From the NCBI RefSeq assembly GCF_017876315.1, contig NZ_JAGINU010000001.1, forward strand, positions 310,001 through 374,000: a stretch of 64,000 nucleotides of DNA. Reading direction: 5' to 3'. A model generated the notes under the pieces. The model was not told where the DNA came from. It ran no database searches and saw only the letters and a program-made list of their open reading frames with translations. Numbering within the stretch: the stretch's first letter is position 1; every line of letters begins with the position of its first letter. The stretch comes from Pseudonocardia parietis. GTDB lineage: Bacteria; Actinomycetota; Actinomycetes; Mycobacteriales; Pseudonocardiaceae. Positions 62,262 to 64,000 of the stretch are shown in pieces. The position numbers and the translations under genes were made by a program.

Positions 62262-63638
62262 CGCGGCGAGCCCGAACCTCACCGACAGCCACAGCACGCC
62301 CTCCGCGGGCAGGAGGACCGACCCGCCGCAGATCACGAAGCCCGCGGCGATCGGCCCGAGCAGCACGGGCTCGCGCCAGCGGGTCTCCGACACCCGGCGG
62401 CGCAGCAGCGAGGTCCCCACCGCGAGGAACACGTAGATCAGCGGGAAGCCCACGGCAACGGCCGTCAGCGATCCCGTCTGTGCGAGCCCGACCGCTGCGC
62501 CCAGGCCGACGACCAGGCTGATCGGGCTCGCGACGGCCAGCCCGCCGCTGCGCCCGGACGCGAACACCAGGTGCACGTTCGCCAGGTACGCCACCGAGAT
62601 CACGGCGCCGATCGAGGTCACCGCGGCGACCGGGACCAGCTCGGCAGGCTCGAACTCGGCCGGGGCCAGGATCCGCAGCAGGAACGGGGCCAGCAGCGCG
62701 ACACCGCCGGCCAGCGCGGCGGTCACCGCGGCGACGTCGCGGGAGGTCCGTTCCAGCGCCGCGCCGCGCGCCGACGGCTCGGTCCGGTAGACGACCGGCG
62801 CCCAGGCGTTGTTCAGCGCGGAGACGATCATCGCGGGGGCCGAACCGAGGAGCAGGGCGACCTGCATCCGACCGCCGTCGTCGACCCCGAAGTACCGGGT
62901 CACGATCAGCACCAGCGCGTTCTGCACGAGCAGCAGCGCGACGAGGTGGGGCACCGCGGGCAGACCGACCTTGAGCGCCTTCGGGAGATCACCGCGCTCG
63001 GTCCGCGGCCATCCCCCGCGCAGCGCCAGGACGATCCCGGCGAGGCCCGCGACGAGGTAGCCGACGAGCAGGCCGAACAGGTAGTCGTCGGCGTCACTGG
63101 TCCGCCACAGCACCAGGGCCAGCCCGATGATCGGGCCGCCCAGAGTGGCGACCGCGGACATGATCACGAACGGCACCGGCCGGTCCTGCACCCGCAGGAA
63201 CGCCTGCGCGTTCAGGACCGCGACGAACCCGGCGGCGGCCAGCGCGGCGAACGCGAGCCCGTCCTGCCACGGCACCGAGAGCACCGGTCCGCTCCACAGC
63301 GGACCGGCGAGCATGGCGGCGACGACCAGCACAGTGGACAGCGCGCTGCCCTGCAGGACCAGCGCGCGGGCACCGGCCTCCCCGGACCGTTCGAGGACCC
63401 CGTGCCGGGTGATCGACGACGCCAGGCCGAGCCCGGCGACCATCGCCCCGACCTGAACGAGGATCAGCCCGATCGCGACGACGCCGTACTCCTCGCGCCC
63501 GAGCACCCGCGTGACGATCGGGGTGACCAGCACGTTCGCCATGATCGGTGCGACGCTGCCGAGCGTGTAGAGCGAGCCGCGGCCGAGGACGTCGCGGCTC
63601 GCGTTCCCGGCCGCCCCCGGATCGGCCACCCGGCTCAC
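62211..63638 (-). CDS. Polysaccharide flippase (Wzx-like, MATE/MOP superfamily)
   Basis: The 475-residue protein has about 14 helices in the oligosaccharide flippase pattern: GSLYTLGSVAPIMANVLVTPIVTRVLGREEYG at the start (shown as two blocks, GSLYTLGSVAPIMANV and VTRVLGREEYGVV), then repeated charged inter-helix motifs. It would move lipid-linked repeat units of a polysaccharide across the membrane. Its GTG overlaps the stop of the transaminase gene by four bases, so they are translated together. Homologues serve exopolysaccharide and capsule synthesis. Confidence 0.88.
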   Translation of the reverse strand: MSRVADPGAAGNASRDVLGRGSLYTLGSVAPIMANVLVTPIVTRVLGREEYGVVAIGLILVQVGAMVAGLGLASSITRHGVLERSGEAGARALVLQGSALSTVLVVAAMLAGPLWSGPVLSVPWQDGLAFAALAAAGFVAVLNAQAFLRVQDRPVPFVIMSAVATLGGPIIGLALVLWRTSDADDYLFGLLVGYLVAGLAGIVLALRGGWPRTERGDLPKALKVGLPAVPHLVALLLVQNALVLIVTRYFGVDDGGRMQVALLLGSAPAMIVSALNNAWAPVVYRTEPSARGAALERTSRDVAAVTAALAGGVALLAPFLLRILAPAEFEPAELVPVAAVTSIGAVISVAYLANVHLVFASGRSGGLAVASPISLVVGLGAAVGLAQTGSLTAVAVGFPLIYVFLAVGTSLLRRRVSETRWREPVLLGPIAAGFVICGGSVLLPAEGVLWLSVRFGLAALLGIALLWMVRRIFRR

Positions 63639-64000
63639 ACCGAGTGCCCGAAGAACTCCCGCACCAGGCCCGCGACCCGGTCCACATCGGAATCGGTGAG
63701 GTCGGGGAACAACGGCAGCGAGATCTGCTGGGCGTAGTAGGTCTCGGCGTTCGGGCACATCCCCCGGCGGTAGCCGAGGTCGGCGAACACCGGGTGCCAG
63801 TAGGCGGGGACGTAGTTGACCTGCACCCCGACACCGCGCTCGCGCAGGAACTCGAACAGTTCCCGGCGACGGCCGTCGAGCACCCGCAGCGGGTAGAGGT
63901 GCCAGGCCGGGTCGGCGCCGTCGCGGGTCGACGGCGTGCGGACCTCGGCGACGCCGGCGAGCGCTGCGTCGTAGCGGGCGTGGATCTCCGTGCGCCGGTC
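63635..64000 (-). CDS. DegT/DnrJ/EryC1 aminotransferase, C-terminal part (PseC-like)
   Basis: The frame is open from the window edge for 121 codons to the stop at 63635. It contains WHLYPLRV, ERGVGVQVNYVPAYWHP and AQQISLPLFPDLTD, the C-terminal hallmarks of PLP-dependent sugar aminotransferases, most like PseC. PseC aminates a UDP-4-keto sugar on the way to pseudaminic acid or related amino sugars. The PLP lysine would be upstream, outside the window. It is followed by the flippase with a GTGA overlap, indicating a surface-glycan operon. Confidence 0.85.
   Translation of the reverse strand, partial: DRRTEIHARYDAALAGVAEVRTPSTRDGADPAWHLYPLRVLDGRRRELFEFLRERGVGVQVNYVPAYWHPVFADLGYRRGMCPNAETYYAQQISLPLFPDLTDSDVDRVAGLVREFFGHSV

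Overview
The window is very GC-rich, densely packed actinobacterial chromosome with GTG and TTG starts, many 4-base gene overlaps and many apparently leaderless starts. It carries most of an arabinogalactan assembly locus (GlfT1, GlfT2, Glf, DprE1/DprE2, two Emb proteins, AftA, and an AftB-like protein) and the bacterial proteasome activator Bpa/PafE. Together these point to the Mycobacteriales/Pseudonocardiales; a Pseudonocardia-like organism is my inference from general resemblance only. No mycolic acid gene is visible here.

Layout. 0-5.6 kb: end of a methyltransferase, an AraC regulator, a DedA-like protein, then a MaoC/MFS/thioesterase operon divergent from its probable TetR repressor, with two matching operator palindromes between them. 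5.6-9.6 kb: tRNA-Ser(TGA), an S9 peptidase, a small unknown gene and a zinc metallopeptidase whose 5' end is duplicated as a remnant 2.8 kb upstream. 9.6-13.6 kb: TetR/hydrolase pair, a membrane protein, a GNAT enzyme and a quinone oxidoreductase. 13.6-18.5 kb: Bpa, the galactan ABC exporter pair, GlfT1, a lone AbiEi-like gene framed by two 64-bp palindromic repeats, and GtrA. 18.7-26.2 kb: an ABC-2 exporter operon with its own winged-helix regulator, then a complete five-gene branched-chain amino acid type ABC importer. 26.2-34.2 kb: DUF1707 protein, a GT-C-like membrane protein, dprE1-dprE2, nitroreductase, methyltransferase-like protein and acyltransferase. 34.4-49.3 kb: emb1-glfT2-like on the plus strand and glfT2-emb2 plus glf on the minus strand, interrupted by a HipA-like/HIRAN pair and a MntA/HepT toxin-antitoxin pair. 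49.5-56.6 kb: two tandem paralogous membrane proteins, a methyltransferase and AftA. 56.7-64 kb: a DUF222-HNH gene with a LexA-type box, a VOC protein, an AftB-like protein, a family 2 glycosyltransferase, an unknown protein, a flippase and the end of a PseC-like aminotransferase.

How it works together. Glf makes UDP-galactofuranose. GlfT1 starts and GlfT2 extends the galactan on its lipid carrier, and the Wzm/Wzt pair moves it across the membrane. DprE1/DprE2 make decaprenyl-phospho-arabinose, which GtrA-type proteins are thought to help move or organise. AftA primes the galactan with arabinose, and the Emb proteins and AftB-like enzymes build and finish the arabinan. The last genes look like the edge of a second surface-glycan locus with flippase and amino-sugar transaminase. 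Toxin-antitoxin, AbiEi-like and HNH genes have entered this essential envelope region at several points, which is its most distinctive feature.
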